From Obelidium mucronatum (taxonomy: Eukaryota; Chytridiomycota; Chytridiomycetes; Chytridiales; Chytriomycetaceae), in contig JAIVFH010000030.1 of assembly GCA_025765595.1 (NCBI GenBank), positions 1 to 64,000 of the forward strand: a stretch of DNA of 64,000 bases, in the 5' to 3' direction. Shown in pieces: positions 41,038 through 52,399 of this stretch (the stretch's first letter is position 1; the number at the start of each line of letters is the position of its first letter). Both the position numbers and the translations under genes were made by a program. The notes below the pieces were generated by a model. It made no database searches. It saw only the letters and a list, made by a program, of their open reading frames with translations, and was not told the origin of the DNA.

Positions 41038-42929
41038 ATAGTGATGACTCACCCTTCTTGATTTTTTGAGATCCTCCCAAAAACATGTTGAAGCCTCGTC
41101 TCGCAACACCAACAGCGGCACTGCCGCCTTCCTGTAATAAGTTGATTGCAGTTCTGTTGGCTTGTCCTGGAGACTGCAACATTTGGTGTTGCAGGGCCAG
41201 TTGTTGTGGCGTCAGTTTTGGAGATGTAGCAGTATTTCCACCACCATCTAGACTATCTTGTCGTTCTGATCTTTCTGTAGCTATCGTACGTTCAGGTCTT
41301 TCAACACGCAAGTGTCCTTCACTCGGTCTGCGCATGCGTCTAGATGATGATGCAGCACTACTAGAAGCTGCTGCTTGGATACGTGAGTTGATGGCTTCTA
41401 CCCAAGCATCGCGATCGCCTTGAGCGTGTGTGCAGAGGGTATGACGGACAGTGACGGGAGCAGGCATGGAGTGTTTGTGTTCCGTGATTGTGAATGCATG
41501 AGCGACTCCGGCGGATGAGTTTTGTGGAGATGTTTGTATGATTGTGACTGTAGTGTTGTGTTTTAATTGGATTGATGTAATCTTGGAGTGTGTTTTCTGG
41601 TATGTTGTTTGGTAAGTATGAATGAAGGAATGAAGGAATGAATGAAGGAAAGAAAGAATATACACTGCCGAAGGCGGTGGAAACACGCCGAAGGCGTGAC
41701 ATGAACCGCCTTCGGCGGTAGATATATGCCTTCGGCGTGAGAAAAGAAAAAAAGAATAAACCGCCTTCGGCGGTGGAAACACGCCTTCGGCGTGAGAAAA
41801 AAAAAATCCACGCCTTCGGCGTGACAAGAAAAAAAAAAGAATAAACCGCCTTCGGCGGTGGAAACACGCCTTCGGCGTGACATGAATCGCCTTCGGCGAT
41901 ATAAAAAAAACTCACCGAATCACACTCCTCCAAAACAGAATCCTTCAACCTAAAATACCTAGGTTTCCAACCCCAACCTGAACCACCTTCACTAGCAAAA
42001 GGAGTATTATTCATTTTCTTGACAAGAAATCCTTCCATATGTACAAAAACAATGGCATCAGAAGAAGAAGAAGCATCGGTAGTAGAAGTAAAAGAACCGT
42101 CTCGTGGTAACAAGACGGGAGGAACAGAGTCAGTTGTAGTAGCAGAAGAACCCCTGGCAGTGATTGGAGGAGTTGAAGCAGAAGGTTGTTGTTGTTGAAC
42201 AACTTGTTGAGATTCCTCAGTCTCTGTGGTACCCACTTCTTCAGTGATAATGGTCATGGAGTCAGATAGTGGAATAGCAGTCGACAGACGAGCCGATGCG
42301 GCAGTAGACTGACCCCGCTTCGGAATGACCAGATTGTTTCCTTCCAAGCTAGACGATGAAGGCCGAGACTGTCGAGGCGGAGTGGGTGATGGCAGCTGAT
42401 CAAGCGGCGATGGAGGGGTCACGTTGGCAGATGGATTCTCTGGCGAAGACGGAGTGATTGGCGACAGGGCCGTGCCCTTTGACGAGCCGCGCGGTGCCAC
42501 GGCAAACGACTGCTTTGGTGAGATTGGGGTTGTGGTGACAGCGCCCAGGATGTAGCTGTTTGGCAGGGCGAGCGAGTCGTCGCTGTGCGCCACGACGCTG
42601 ACGGACAGCGCCGACAGAATCGACTTGCGCACGCGGCGCTTCGACGGCACGGCGGCGTCGTTCTCGATGTCGTCGTTCTCGTTCTCAGAGTCGTTCTCGG
42701 AGTACAGCGAGCTGCGGTCGCGCAGCGCATCGAGCTGCGCGCGCAGCCCGTTGCGCTCGGCGGCGAGCCGCGCGACGAGGCCGGCGACGGGGAGACCCGC
42801 CGCTGCGTACGCCGCAAGCGCAAGCGCCACCTGCGCAACGGCGTCCGGCGTGGCTGCGGCGATCTGCGCGAGCGCGTCGGCGGCGTCGGCTTCGGCTTCG
42901 GCGGACGGATCAGGCGCGAGGTGCAGCAT
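40343..42929 (-). CDS. PH-RhoGAP protein
   Basis: A GTPase-activating protein for Rho-family GTPases, expected to act in polarity or cytoskeleton control at membranes. Exons 42,929-41,916, 41,596-41,053 and 41,004-40,343 join exactly in frame to about 739 residues. After a low-complexity N-terminus with a Glu/Asn/Asp tract comes a PH domain split by intron 1 (M-E-G-F-L-V-K-K, W-G-W-K-P-R-Y-F-R-L-K, then H-A-F-T-I-T and D-R-D-A-W-V-E-A-I). The RhoGAP domain has F-G-A-P-L-E-R, G-I-Y-R-L-S-G with the catalytic arginine finger, Y-L-R-E-L-P-D-S-L-L and N-L-S-I-V-F-S-P-T-L. Intron 1 (319 nt) holds a cluster of GC palindromes; intron 2 is mostly a 30-nt homopolymer. The protein ends soon after the GAP domain. 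Confidence 0.9.
41007..41036. repeat. Poly-A run of 30 (plus strand) in RhoGAP intron 2
   Basis: Homopolymer filling most of a 48-nt intron. On the gene strand it is a poly-T acting as the polypyrimidine tract before the TAG acceptor. Confidence 0.9.
41663..41903. repeat. Cluster of GC palindromes with TTC/GAA loops (RhoGAP intron 1)
   Basis: About ten short palindromes alternate: ACCGCCTTCGGCGGT, CACGCCTTCGGCGTG and ATCGCCTTCGGCGAT. They share the core GCCTTCGGC, but outer base pairs change on both sides together. Spacers are A-rich (GAAAAGAAAAAAAGAATAAA). The cluster lies wholly inside the intron 41,597-41,915. Confidence 0.85.
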
Positions 42930-43368
42930 TGCTTTTTTTTATTGGATTTGGAAAGAAGGACAAGCACTGCCTCCTGACTGACACACCCTGAAAATCTCAT
43001 TTCTTTTCTTTATTGTTTTTTGCTGCAGTTCTTATTCAGTGTCTTGCATCTCGTTCATCTTGAATGGGCTTGTGTTATAGACTTGAAACTCCCTTCTTCA
43101 CTTTGCTTGTGTACCATGTAGGCGTGTGTTTATCCACTGCCGTGAACGCTAAAGTTGAAAAACATCTGAAACAACACTTCCCCCAAAAATTCTGTAATGA
43201 AACCTACAACCCTTTGCCCCCTCAAATTCTCCGTATTGACACTTTCTTTTTTAGATGGATTCAAGGCGATGAGAATATTTTGTTGGAAGATTTACATAAT
43301 CATGATCGCCAAGTTTTTTATTTCCCACTTGTGGAGATTTACATATGAAACCATGGTTTCCTTTTTTT

Positions 43369-43715
43369 GGATTACATGCCAAAGGCGTGTTTCTACCGCC
43401 GAAGGCGGTTCATCACGCCGAAGGCGTGGTTTCCTTTTTTTTTTGGATTACATGCCAAAGGCGTGTTTCTACCGCCGAAGGCGGTTCATCACGCCGAAGG
43501 CGTGGTTTCCTTTTTTTTTTGATTACATGCCAAAGGCGTGTTTCTACCGCCGAAGGCGGTTTATCACGCCGAAGGCGTGGTTTCCTTTTTTTTTGATTAC
43601 ATGCCAAAGGCGTGTTTCTACCGCCGAAGGCGGTTTATCACGCCGAAGGCGTGGTTTCCTTTTTTTTTGATTACATGCCAAAGGCGTGTTTCTACCGCCA
43701 AAGGCGGTTCATGTG
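43369..43715. repeat. 75-bp minisatellite, five copies, with GC palindromes
   Basis: Units start at about 43,369, 43,446, 43,521, 43,595 and 43,669, each with GATTACATGCCAAAGGCGTG, then TACCGCCGAAGGCGGT and CACGCCGAAGGCGTG, then GGTTTCC and a T run. The palindromes are the same family as in the RhoGAP intron 1.5 kb away. The array lies between the divergent RhoGAP and YHYH genes, in what should be their shared upstream region. Confidence 0.9.
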
Positions 43716-43984
43716 TCATGGATGATGGCTGAAAAGTATTTGGCTCAATTTGAGTTTGAAACTGGGGTGCAGATGGGTTTTGTAACGAGTCGATGACTGT
43801 TGTTCTGTAATAAAGTAGACTGGAACGATTTTTTTCGTATACTTAATAATAATATTCTCTTTAAGAGCCATATTCGCTGAAATTCGCTGTTAACATTGTC
43901 AGATGGTAGTTTTTTTCTGACAATTCTTCTCAAGTACCCCATTGACAAAAACAGCAGTACAGAACAAACAAAAAGTACAAAAGA

Positions 43985-46442
43985 ATGCTGGCTCTGCTCT
44001 CTGCCTCATTTCTGACAGCATCGCGGGTGCTGGCTGCAGCTTCGACATGCACCAGTTCTACTACCCAGTGTCCGCACGATGGCTCCGGAAACTATATTTC
44101 CCTCGCTGGCCTCACCTATTCCAACACAACCGGCATCTTCTCAGGATCAATCGTGACAAACGGATGCCCTTCATACCCGTATTCCAACTACACATACAGT
44201 GGTACAACCGCGACCTCGAAGGGCGGTGCCAAACCCACATGTACCACAGCTGTGATCAACAGTGTACGTGCCACACCCGCAGCCGCTTCACTCAGAGGAA
44301 ACATTGGATACACCATTTCCGGCATCAACATTTACGGGCCCTTCGACAACGGATTCGTCGCGGGCGACGTCTGCGCCACGTCTTCTTGCGACAGCGGTAC
44401 AGACGTGAATGTGTGTTTTGTCCAAATGCAAAAACAATGCGGCAGCTCCTTCGACTTTGGAAAAGGTCTTGACATGTGTAACGGGCACGCGAATCCATAC
44501 CATAATCATTTGGATTTTGTTTGTAATTACGATCGAAATGCGACTGGGCATTCGGCTTTGATTGGGTTCGCACTCGATGGACGTGGGATTTATGGATATA
44601 AGGAGTCTTCTTATTCTTATCCTACTGATTTGGATTATTGTGGCGGGTTTGTTGACTTTTTATTTTTTTTTTGTTTTTTTTTGTTGGTTTTGTTTTGTTT
44701 TGTTAATATTTACTTACTTGACAATTCCAAAAATCTATTTTTTTACCCTCCTCGCCAGGCACTACGGCCCCGTCCCTAGCTTCACAATGAACGGAATCAC
44801 CTACCCAGCAGGAACAAACATCTATCACTACCACACTCAACCCAATGCCCCCTTCACACTTGGCTGTTTCGGTCCCGTAACCGAATACGCAACATGCACA
44901 AGCCTATACCCCACCACATGCAACACAGGATACAGCACCCTCACGGGCGTCGCTGCCAACGGGACTACCTGCACATATAGCTACGACACGGACTGCCCTT
45001 GCTTTGGGAAGAACTTGGTCTTTAACAAAAATCAAGTCTGTGGAGTGACGACTACCCAGGCAGCTCGAATCACTTACCCTGCGTGGGTTTCGACTTCTGC
45101 GGCGGCTGTTCCTGTCGTAACTGGTGGAACTGGGACTGGAACGGGAAGACCTACCGGTCCTGCGCCCTCTGGTTTACCCACAGGTGGAAGCGCGGGACCA
45201 GGTGCCAGTGGCTCTGCTAGACCCGCGAGTGGAAGCCCGCCGCCAACTGCTACTGGAAGCGGGGGTCCGGGACCAAGCGGAGGTTCAGCTAGACCAGCGA
45301 GTGGAAGCCCAGCACCAACTGCTAGTGGTGGAAGCGCAGGCCAAGGACCAAGTGGTGCATCTGTTAGACCAGTGAGTGGAAGCCCATCGCCAACTGCTAC
45401 TGGAAGCGGCGGTCCAGGACCAAGCGGAGGTTCAGCTAGACCAGCGAGTGGAAGCCTAGCACCAACTGGCGGCAGTTCGGGACCAGGAGCAAGCGGCTCT
45501 GCTAAACCAGCCAGTGGAAGCCCGCCAACTGCTACTGGCAGCGGGGGTCCGGGACCAAGTGGAGGATCTGCTAGACCAGCGAGTGGCAGTCCAGCGCCAA
45601 CTGGCGGAACTGCGGGACCAGGAGCCAGTGGCTCTGCTAGACCAGTGAGTGGAAACCCATCGCCAACTGCTAGTGGTGGAAACGCGGGCCCAGGACCAAG
45701 CGGAGGTTCAGCTAGACCAGCAAGTGGAAGCCCATCGCCAACTGGCGGAAGTACAGGACCAGGAGCAAGTGGCTCTGCTAGACCAGCCAGTGGAAGCCCG
45801 CCGCCAACTTCTACTGGAAGCGGGGGTCCGGGACCAAGTGGAGGATCTGTTAGACCAGCGAGTGGAAGTCCAGCACCAACTGGCGGAAGTTCGGGACCAG
45901 GAGCAAGCGGTTCTGCTAAACCAGCCAGTGGAAGCCCATCGCCAACTGCTAGTGGTGGAAGCGCGGGCCCAGGACCCAGCGGAGGTTCAGCTAGACCAGC
46001 GAGTGGCAGTCCAGCGCCAACTGGCGGAAGTTCGGGACCAGGAGCAAGCGGTTCTGCTAAACCAGCCAGTGGAAGCCCAGCACCAACTACTACTGGAAGT
46101 GGGGGTCCGGCACCAAGTGGAGGCTCTGCTAGACCAGCAAGTGGAAGCCCAGCACCAACTGGCGGAAGTGCGGGACCAGGAGCCAGTGGCTCTGCTAGAC
46201 CAGCCAGTGGAAGCCCAGCACCAACTGCTACTGGAAGTGGGGGTCCAGGACCCAGCGGAGGCTCTGCTAGACCAGCGAGTGGTAGTCCGTTAGTAGCACA
46301 AGCTACTGGAGGCAGCGCAGGTACTGCTAGACCAGCGACCGGTAGTCCAGCAATGGCTCAAAGTACTGGAGGAAGTGCAAGACCAGTAAGCGGTTCTGGG
46401 GCACCAGCTAGCGCAAGATCTGTCAATCCATCTCCTCGTTAG
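43985..46442 (+). CDS. Secreted YHYH-domain protein with long Gly/Ser/Pro repeat tail
   Basis: Exons 43,985-44,646 and 44,759-46,442 join in frame to about 781 residues. A signal peptide (M-L-A-L-L-S-A-S-F-L-T-A-S-R-V-L-A) leads into a Cys-rich globular domain of the YHYH family, with H-A-N-P-Y-H-N-H-L-D, I-G-F-A-L-D-G-R-G-I-Y-G and the naming motif N-I-Y-H-Y-H. From residue ~340 to the end the protein consists of alternating units of about 20 residues. One type is G-S-G-S-A-R/K-P-A-S-G-S-P-like; the other is T-G-S-G-G-P-G-P-S-G-G-S. This is likely an extended, glycosylated wall or matrix stalk. The function of YHYH domains is poorly known. The DNA of the repeat region is itself tandemly repetitive. 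Confidence 0.82.
45130..46330 (+). repeat. Coding minisatellite in the YHYH gene
   Basis: About 1.2 kb of imperfect tandem repeats around GCTAGACCAGCGAGTGGAAG and CCGGGACCAAGCGGAGG. Two alternating half-units make a ~130-bp higher-order period. Copies differ mainly at synonymous sites, suggesting recent expansion with selection on the peptide. Confidence 0.85.
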
Positions 46443-46587
46443 ACCATGCTGCTCAACTCTATCGGAGCTGATATTTGTTCAAATATATTTTTTTTTTTGA
46501 CTTGCCTTTGAACATGTAATGTTGATTTGGTCTGCTTTTACCTCTGGTATTCTTTTGCGAAAGACCTCATAGCACCGCTTTTTCGGA

Positions 46588-47527
46588 ATGAGCAGCGCCA
46601 AACCGATAGCGATAAAAGCGTCACTAAGTACGAAGACTACTAGGGGTTTATCTCAGGGTGGGGGCAGTTATCGTGGCCGAACTATTAGCTTGAAGAAGAT
46701 GACCCAGGCCGGCAGATCTGCTGCCAGCCCTTCCAGCTCAGCCGAAAGCTCCAGCTTCGCGTCAAATTCAGTAGCACCAGTGTTGCTGGATTCTGAGAGT
46801 CCTTCAGTGGTCATTCCGGCGCCGTCGCAGGACAGGTCGCAGGAGGAACAAGAACAAAATCAAACTCAAAACGCTGGGGGCAATAATTCTACTCTAAACG
46901 AAATGGCAGTTGACAGCGAAAGCGCACCTCTTTTGCCGACCTCGCCCATTGATATTGCGCCGGCTGCAGAGGGAATCGCCGAGACAAACCAACCAGTGTG
47001 GGTGGCCCCACCTCCGCAACATTCTCGGGCAGATCGGGAGGCCTCTTATCGCTTCGGGGGTATGTACATGATACAGCAATACGAGGCCCTAATTCATGCC
47101 CTGTTGAGTAGCCTCCGTTGCATGGAAGCTTGGCTGTTTGTTTGGCTTCTCCGCCGCCACGGTATCGATGATTGGCTACTTAAATCTCCCGAACTCTACT
47201 CTGGTTGCATACACGATGCCATTTTCGATCGCAATCGGCAACATGATTGTCCACGCGATGCTGCTCTTGATTGTTTCGGTGCGCTTGGGTGCATATCGAG
47301 CCGCCAACTATCATCACACCAATCCGACGCTTCTGCATTCAAACCCTGTCTCAAAAATGAGAATCCACGCACCAATGGTTTTTGTGTTGTTTGGAACTGT
47401 GGGATTTAGTGGAGGAATCTTGACTGGACTTTTTATTGATGATTACAGTTTGGGGGGATTCTGGCCTTTTATTCCTGCAGGCGCTGTGAGCCTGGCTCTT
47501 GCGTGGCTTTCATTGCTTTATATTTAG
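46588..47527 (+). CDS. Integral membrane protein with about four helices, unknown family
   Basis: Exon 1 46,588-47,059 and exon 2 47,112-47,527 give 295 residues. The 52-nt intron has GTATGT, a CTAAT branch-like site and TAG. Without splicing the frame would break, so the intron is well supported. The first ~150 residues are a Ser/Gln-rich cytoplasmic region with S-A-P-L-L-P-T (a di-leucine-type sequence). They are followed by helices at about C-L-F-G-F-S-A-A-T-V, M-P-F-S-I-A-I-G-N-M-I-V-H-A-M-L-L-L-I-V, M-V-F-V-L-F-G-T-V-G-F and F-I-P-A-G-A-V-S-L-A-L-A-W-L. It resembles tetraspanning vesicle or HPP-like proteins only in topology. Function unknown. Confidence 0.65.
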
Positions 47528-47678
47528 TTTTTATTTTTGACTTGTCAAGTTGCTGCATGTACATTATAATATAGTTTGATACCTTACTTTTAAGTTTCAA
47601 CTGCTTGGCAAAAGAATCTTCATCCAGACCAGAACAGTAGAACTCCTTCTGCCCTCCATCAAAAACCACTGAGGCATC

Positions 47679-49297
47679 ATGAACGACCAAACAACTTCGC
47701 CCCGCAGACGTCATTCGGCGCCTCCTCGGCCTGACTTTGATGTTGCATCCTTCACAAATAGTCACTTGAATGCGTCTCTTCAGGGACCCTTTTACCAGCA
47801 ACAGTTTTCACCGCTTCTGGCTGGAACTTCTTCAGACTCAGTTATCTCTGATGCCGAGACTCATGCTCTAGAAATTATGTCACAGCTAGGCTCTTTCAGT
47901 ATGCCGCCATTCTATCTGCCCGAGCGCACTGTTTCATATCCAGTTGAACAGGCTTCGCTTTTAGCACACTCACAGTTTTATCAGTCTATGGCATCAAAGG
48001 TAAGCTCTGGACATGTAAGTAAAACCCACTGAAGTCAACTAGCAGCCTGAAACCAACGCGAATGAAACCGTTTCGTCCTCTTCAACCAGCAAGGTTCTCT
48101 TTCTTTACTCCATATTATTATTCTCGGTTCCCTAAATACATTCTATTTGTCGAACATAGAATCATAAAAGAAAAGGTCGCGAAGAAGACGCGTTCCAGAA
48201 ACCTCCTCTTTTGCCTCACAATACACCCGTATATGCATTCGCGCAATCAAATTTAATCGCTACTACCGAGACTTCATTGCCTAAATCCGGCGATGCATCT
48301 CTGAATCCCCAATCACGAATTCGTTCCAGCCGCCGAGGGTCTTCAGCCTCTTCGTCCAATCTGGCCAAAATCTCCATTGTTCCTGGCTCGGAAGTTCCGC
48401 GTGCTATCCCAGCAGATGCTGTTATTGCGCGGAGCACTGGGAATCCTGACCGCACAGCATCAACGGAAGCGTCTTCAGCACGATACAAAAGCGCCGTTGG
48501 CAACGTGCTGAAACGACGCGGAAGCTTAAGTAGTATGAATCCACATTACGACCAAACTACCATGCCCAACTTGTATACGGATTCCTTGTTGTCAAGTAGT
48601 GCTCCTACTTCAATGAGGCCCACAGCAAGCGGATTATCATCCATGGGAGAAGTCCTTAAAGCTGCAATGAAGTCTTTGGAAACAGCTCAAACGACGCCTT
48701 CTGCATCATTGAGATCGCCGTTGCTTTTAAAACGCGCTGATAGTATACTATCGACACAACAAACTCCCGCCGCACATGCAGCAAACAACAGCGTTCAAGT
48801 TATATCACCAGACTCAACGAATAGAGCTTCAACCCAAGAAGATTTGATGAAGGAAATGTTCTCATTCGATAATTTCGAATCATCGGCATTGCTTTCATCA
48901 ACCAATACTGAAGCCATGAACTCGATGACTTACAGAGATTCCATAGATTTCGCTTTAAGTATGGACTTGGCTACAATAGCTCCACTTGCAAACAATATGT
49001 ACTCATTTTCTGGATTGACGCCTTTACTGGGTCACATGAGCATGCTTCCAACGCCTCCAAGATCAAGCGACCAGAGTTTGGAAGATGCTAGAAATGCTGC
49101 GAGCGCTCAGTCGTCCGTGTACTGGGCGGCTTCGTTGGAGGACCAAATGGCTATGATGCAGTCAAATCAGTTTCCCGTGTTTGATAATCCAGGTTCGTAA
49201 AGCCAACATTTAATAAGTTTGGGTGTGTTTTTCGACTTTTGGTTTTGATATTCTTTGGCAAACTGTAGATGCGTTCATGTCCTTTAACTTGGAATAA
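47679..49297 (+). CDS. Ser/Thr-rich protein of unknown function
   Basis: Exons 47,679-47,999 (or -48,014 using an alternative GTAAGT), 48,160-49,192 and a 29-nt last exon 49,269-49,297 (ending D-A-F-M-S-F-N-L-E) give about 460 residues in frame. The protein is mostly disordered, rich in Ser, Ala, Met and Thr, with R-R-R-H-S-A-P-P and K-R-R-G-S-L-S-S that look like basophilic-kinase sites. Short hydrophobic/acidic patches (D-L-M-K-E-M-F-S-F-D-N-F-E and S-S-V-Y-W-A-A-S-L-E-D-Q-M) could be activation or docking motifs. No DNA-binding domain is visible. A regulatory protein is possible. Confidence 0.55.
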
Positions 49298-49592
49298 GAA
49301 GTTCGTAATTCCAACTCAGTAGCCCATCCCCTTTTGTTTTTCTCGTAGTAGTCCGATTTAGTGAGTCTGAAATCATTTGGAGTTTTTGTCCTCTAATTAC
49401 CATAAAAAAACACAACCCAGGTTCTTTCTGTTTTTAGTTGTCTAACGTTTTTAAACATTTAATTTGGCTCCACGTCACCAATTAGTTGAACTTTTTTGGT
49501 ATAGTTTTTGGTGTGTGTGGTTGTATGCTTGTGTGTTTATTTATTTCTTAATTTATCGGAGTTATATGCATTAAAGTTTTCTGGAACTCAAA

Positions 49593-52085
49593 TTACAACC
49601 TCTCCAAACTCTGGATTCCATCATCAATTTGAATCGAGCAAGAAGCGGCGGTGTGATGCGATCCTACAACAGCACAACTTTCCCCTTCCTCTTTCAGCCG
49701 CACAGTTTTTTTCGACAGTGTACTTGATCGAGTGTCAAGAGACTTGAGTATAGAAGGCCGATGCGATTGGGCTGCATGAGCTGGTTGAATCCCACTGAAA
49801 GCAAAGAGGTCATTGTAATCATTATCAGGACTATTCCTTGCCGACGTAGGCAATGAAACTGTTGCCGCGGTCCCAATTCTGAATCTTCGTCCAGCTGATA
49901 AAACCTGTGCAGTGCTGCATACTTCTACAGGGACTTGGAAATGGAGAGTTACGCGTTTAAATCCCGTCAGGAGTGTGGCCGAGCCTTTCATTCTTTTTGT
50001 TAATTCGTAGGCTATGGCTAGAGAGAGTGTTGTTGGGGGAACGGCAGGAGGGGTCGTACTGGTGGTGGAATTCGGATCTCCAACTAGTTGGCATTCTTCC
50101 GACAGAGCAAGTGTTTCATGAGAGCTCAAGGTGGAGGATTTGATTTCTTGATGCTCTTGTTGCTGGTTTTGTGGTGTCTGTCGCTGGTGTTGTTTTTGTT
50201 GTCGCTGTTGTTTTCTGGTGGTATAGGCGTGATACCAAGACGTTGTTGCTGACCAGTGATTGAATGGATTCAAGAGCTGTTTGAATTCTGATTCAAACGA
50301 TGAAACGTCAGATACTCCACAGACATGCAATGTAAGTTCCATGAAATAGGAAATCGAATTGTCGGATACTGCCGATGATGATTGTGATGAGGCGTTGTCG
50401 GATTCCATATATCCAGATGATTTGATTGCGATGGATGATAAAATTGAGTTATATCTATCTAGATACTGTTTTTTGTTTTTGTTTGGTTTGGTTTTTTTGC
50501 AATTTAGTTTTTATGTTGGGAAGTCTGAATTTGGTTACATACTTGAATAGGAGACAAGAGAGCATTCAAAACAATCTGCTCAATCCTCACAGGATCCACA
50601 CGTATCCAATCATAAAGTGCATTGAACTCGTGTCTGAATTTAATGCCCAAATTTTTATATGAAGTATACACGTTTTCAATTCGATTCGCCAAGAGCTCTT
50701 CCAAATCCGTCACCACTGGAACTACTTCTACGTGATTCATTTCGATTTCAAGGTAAAGTAGGTATTCTTGGATAGTCGTCAATGGTTCGTCTTCTCCTAG
50801 ATTGGTGATTGCCTTTGGGATATCAGCCCCATCGGAATTTAACGCTGGAACAGATTCGCTGCAGCCACTATTCCCAGTGCATTCAGCTACAACGACAGCG
50901 CTCGGAGACTCATTGGTTCTCGTAGATGCTGAGGTTGCTGCTTTCATACACAACAGCTTCAAGTATGTCAGCTTCTTGACTTCAGATTCGCGGTTCTCTT
51001 TAACAACTTCTTCCAACTTTTCTCGCATCAGCATCGTACCCGATTCTTGAACCTTTTGGATTTGTGATTTCCAAAACGCCTCGCGAGCGACAATCGCGAG
51101 GCCCGTTATTTGAATTGCAATGTGGAAGTGGAGGAGCATCAAGTGGCTTTTTGAGGCTGATGATGGATTGAAAAGAATTATTTGATAGTTGGCGGTTGTT
51201 GTTGTCAAGAACGCGGCCCAAAGCGAAATCAAGAGTGCCGTTAAATTAACCAGAGAAGTCCCAAGAAGTCCTCCATATATTGCGGATGGGTATATAAGGA
51301 GTAGAAGGACGGCGAGTGGAGAATATAGGTAGAATTCAGGGGCCGCGTTAGCGAGTTTGAGGGAACCTGGCGTTAGTGCTGATAGAATTACAACCATCAA
51401 TAGTATAATGTAGTTTGGTTTTGTGGGATAGAAGCCCGTGAGAAAACATCTCTTCGGTAGTAAAGGTGGAGTCAGCATGACGAGACCCGCAAAATGCGCG
51501 ACCCAGTCTAAATAAATGAGTTCAAAGAGACTGAAATCGTTATCGTTTGGTTGCTGTTTGTCTGTAATATAGAATCGAGCCGCTGATGCAATAGCTGTAA
51601 TGACTAGAATGACCAGTGGAAAAATTATTGGAATTGTCACCATGACTGTAGTTGGGATTGTCGATCTTGGTTTCAACCAGCCAGGAACGATCAATGAAAT
51701 TATAAACGCCTCGGTCACATACGACAAGGCCAGAAGAACCGACGTAACTGGAGAATAGAAGCTGTAAAAGAAGCCAGCGCTGACAGCCAACCAGCTCCGA
51801 CCGAATACCCCAAACTTGGCGTAAATGTTTGAGGCAAGCGACTCTGTGCGCAGAAAGAACGCGACATGGAAGCCTGTTAAGCCGGAAAACAGCGGAATGG
51901 ATGAAACGCTCATGGCAAAAGAGAGGCGGACGAGGGCGCAGGATGCGATCATCCCGATTCCTGCGAGAAGCACTGGTGTGTTTTTGATTGAGCCTTCTAT
52001 CCCAGATACTTCTTTAAAACTTCAAACAAACTCAACTCTTATGCATCTTCCACGGATAATTTTTGACTTTATCTTCGGGGTCCAT
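49593..52085 (-). CDS. MASE1-like membrane pseudo-histidine kinase, copy A
   Basis: Exons 52,085-52,037, 51,972-50,543 and 50,465-49,593 give about 783 residues exactly in frame. Eight or so membrane helices form a MASE1-like sensor region (L-D-W-V-A-H-F-A-G-L-V-M-L-T-P-P matches its W-x2-D-x2-G-x5-P signature). A coiled coil follows, and then a histidine-kinase-like module. Where kinases read I-C-H-E-I-R-N-P this protein has L-C-M-K-A-A-T-S, so the phospho-acceptor His is missing. The N box is present only in outline (V-D-P-V-R-I-E-Q-I-V-L-N-A-L-L-S-P-I-Q), the D-x-G box is C-G-V-S-D-V, and the last ATP-lid helix survives as L-S-L-A-I-A-Y-E-L-T-K-R-M-K-G. No receiver domain follows. ATP binding and catalysis are therefore unlikely; a sensor or scaffold role is inferred. 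Tandem with copy B, same intron positions. Confidence 0.75.
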
Positions 52086-52399
52086 ACTGACGGTATCTAG
52101 TTATGACAGATCTGATGTTGTTTTTTCTTCTGGCGAGATTTTCAAAATTTCAAAGTTTTTCTGACTTGAGACGATAATAAGTTACCGTTCGAAAACCATG
52201 GGTATTATTACATGATATTGACGACATGGATGAGGTCTTCCAGTAAAAATTTGATACATTCATAAAATTTATATAATAACTAGCTGGCGAATTACGGATC
52301 GTAAAAATAGGTTCCTTTGCATTTATTTATTTTTGTATTTGTAGCTGTGTGCCCAATTTGATCTTTCTGGCGTTAGAAAAAAAAATCAGCGTGTTTTAT

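Noticed and set aside
45124..46293. Out-of-frame Gln/Val-rich ORFs in the YHYH repeat
   Set aside because: Produced by the tandem repeat read in another frame; the signal peptide and YHYH domain fix the true frame.
47059..47130. Frameshift in the four-helix membrane protein gene
   Set aside because: A 52-nt GTATGT...TAG intron with a CTAAT site restores the frame exactly, so no mutation needs to be invoked.
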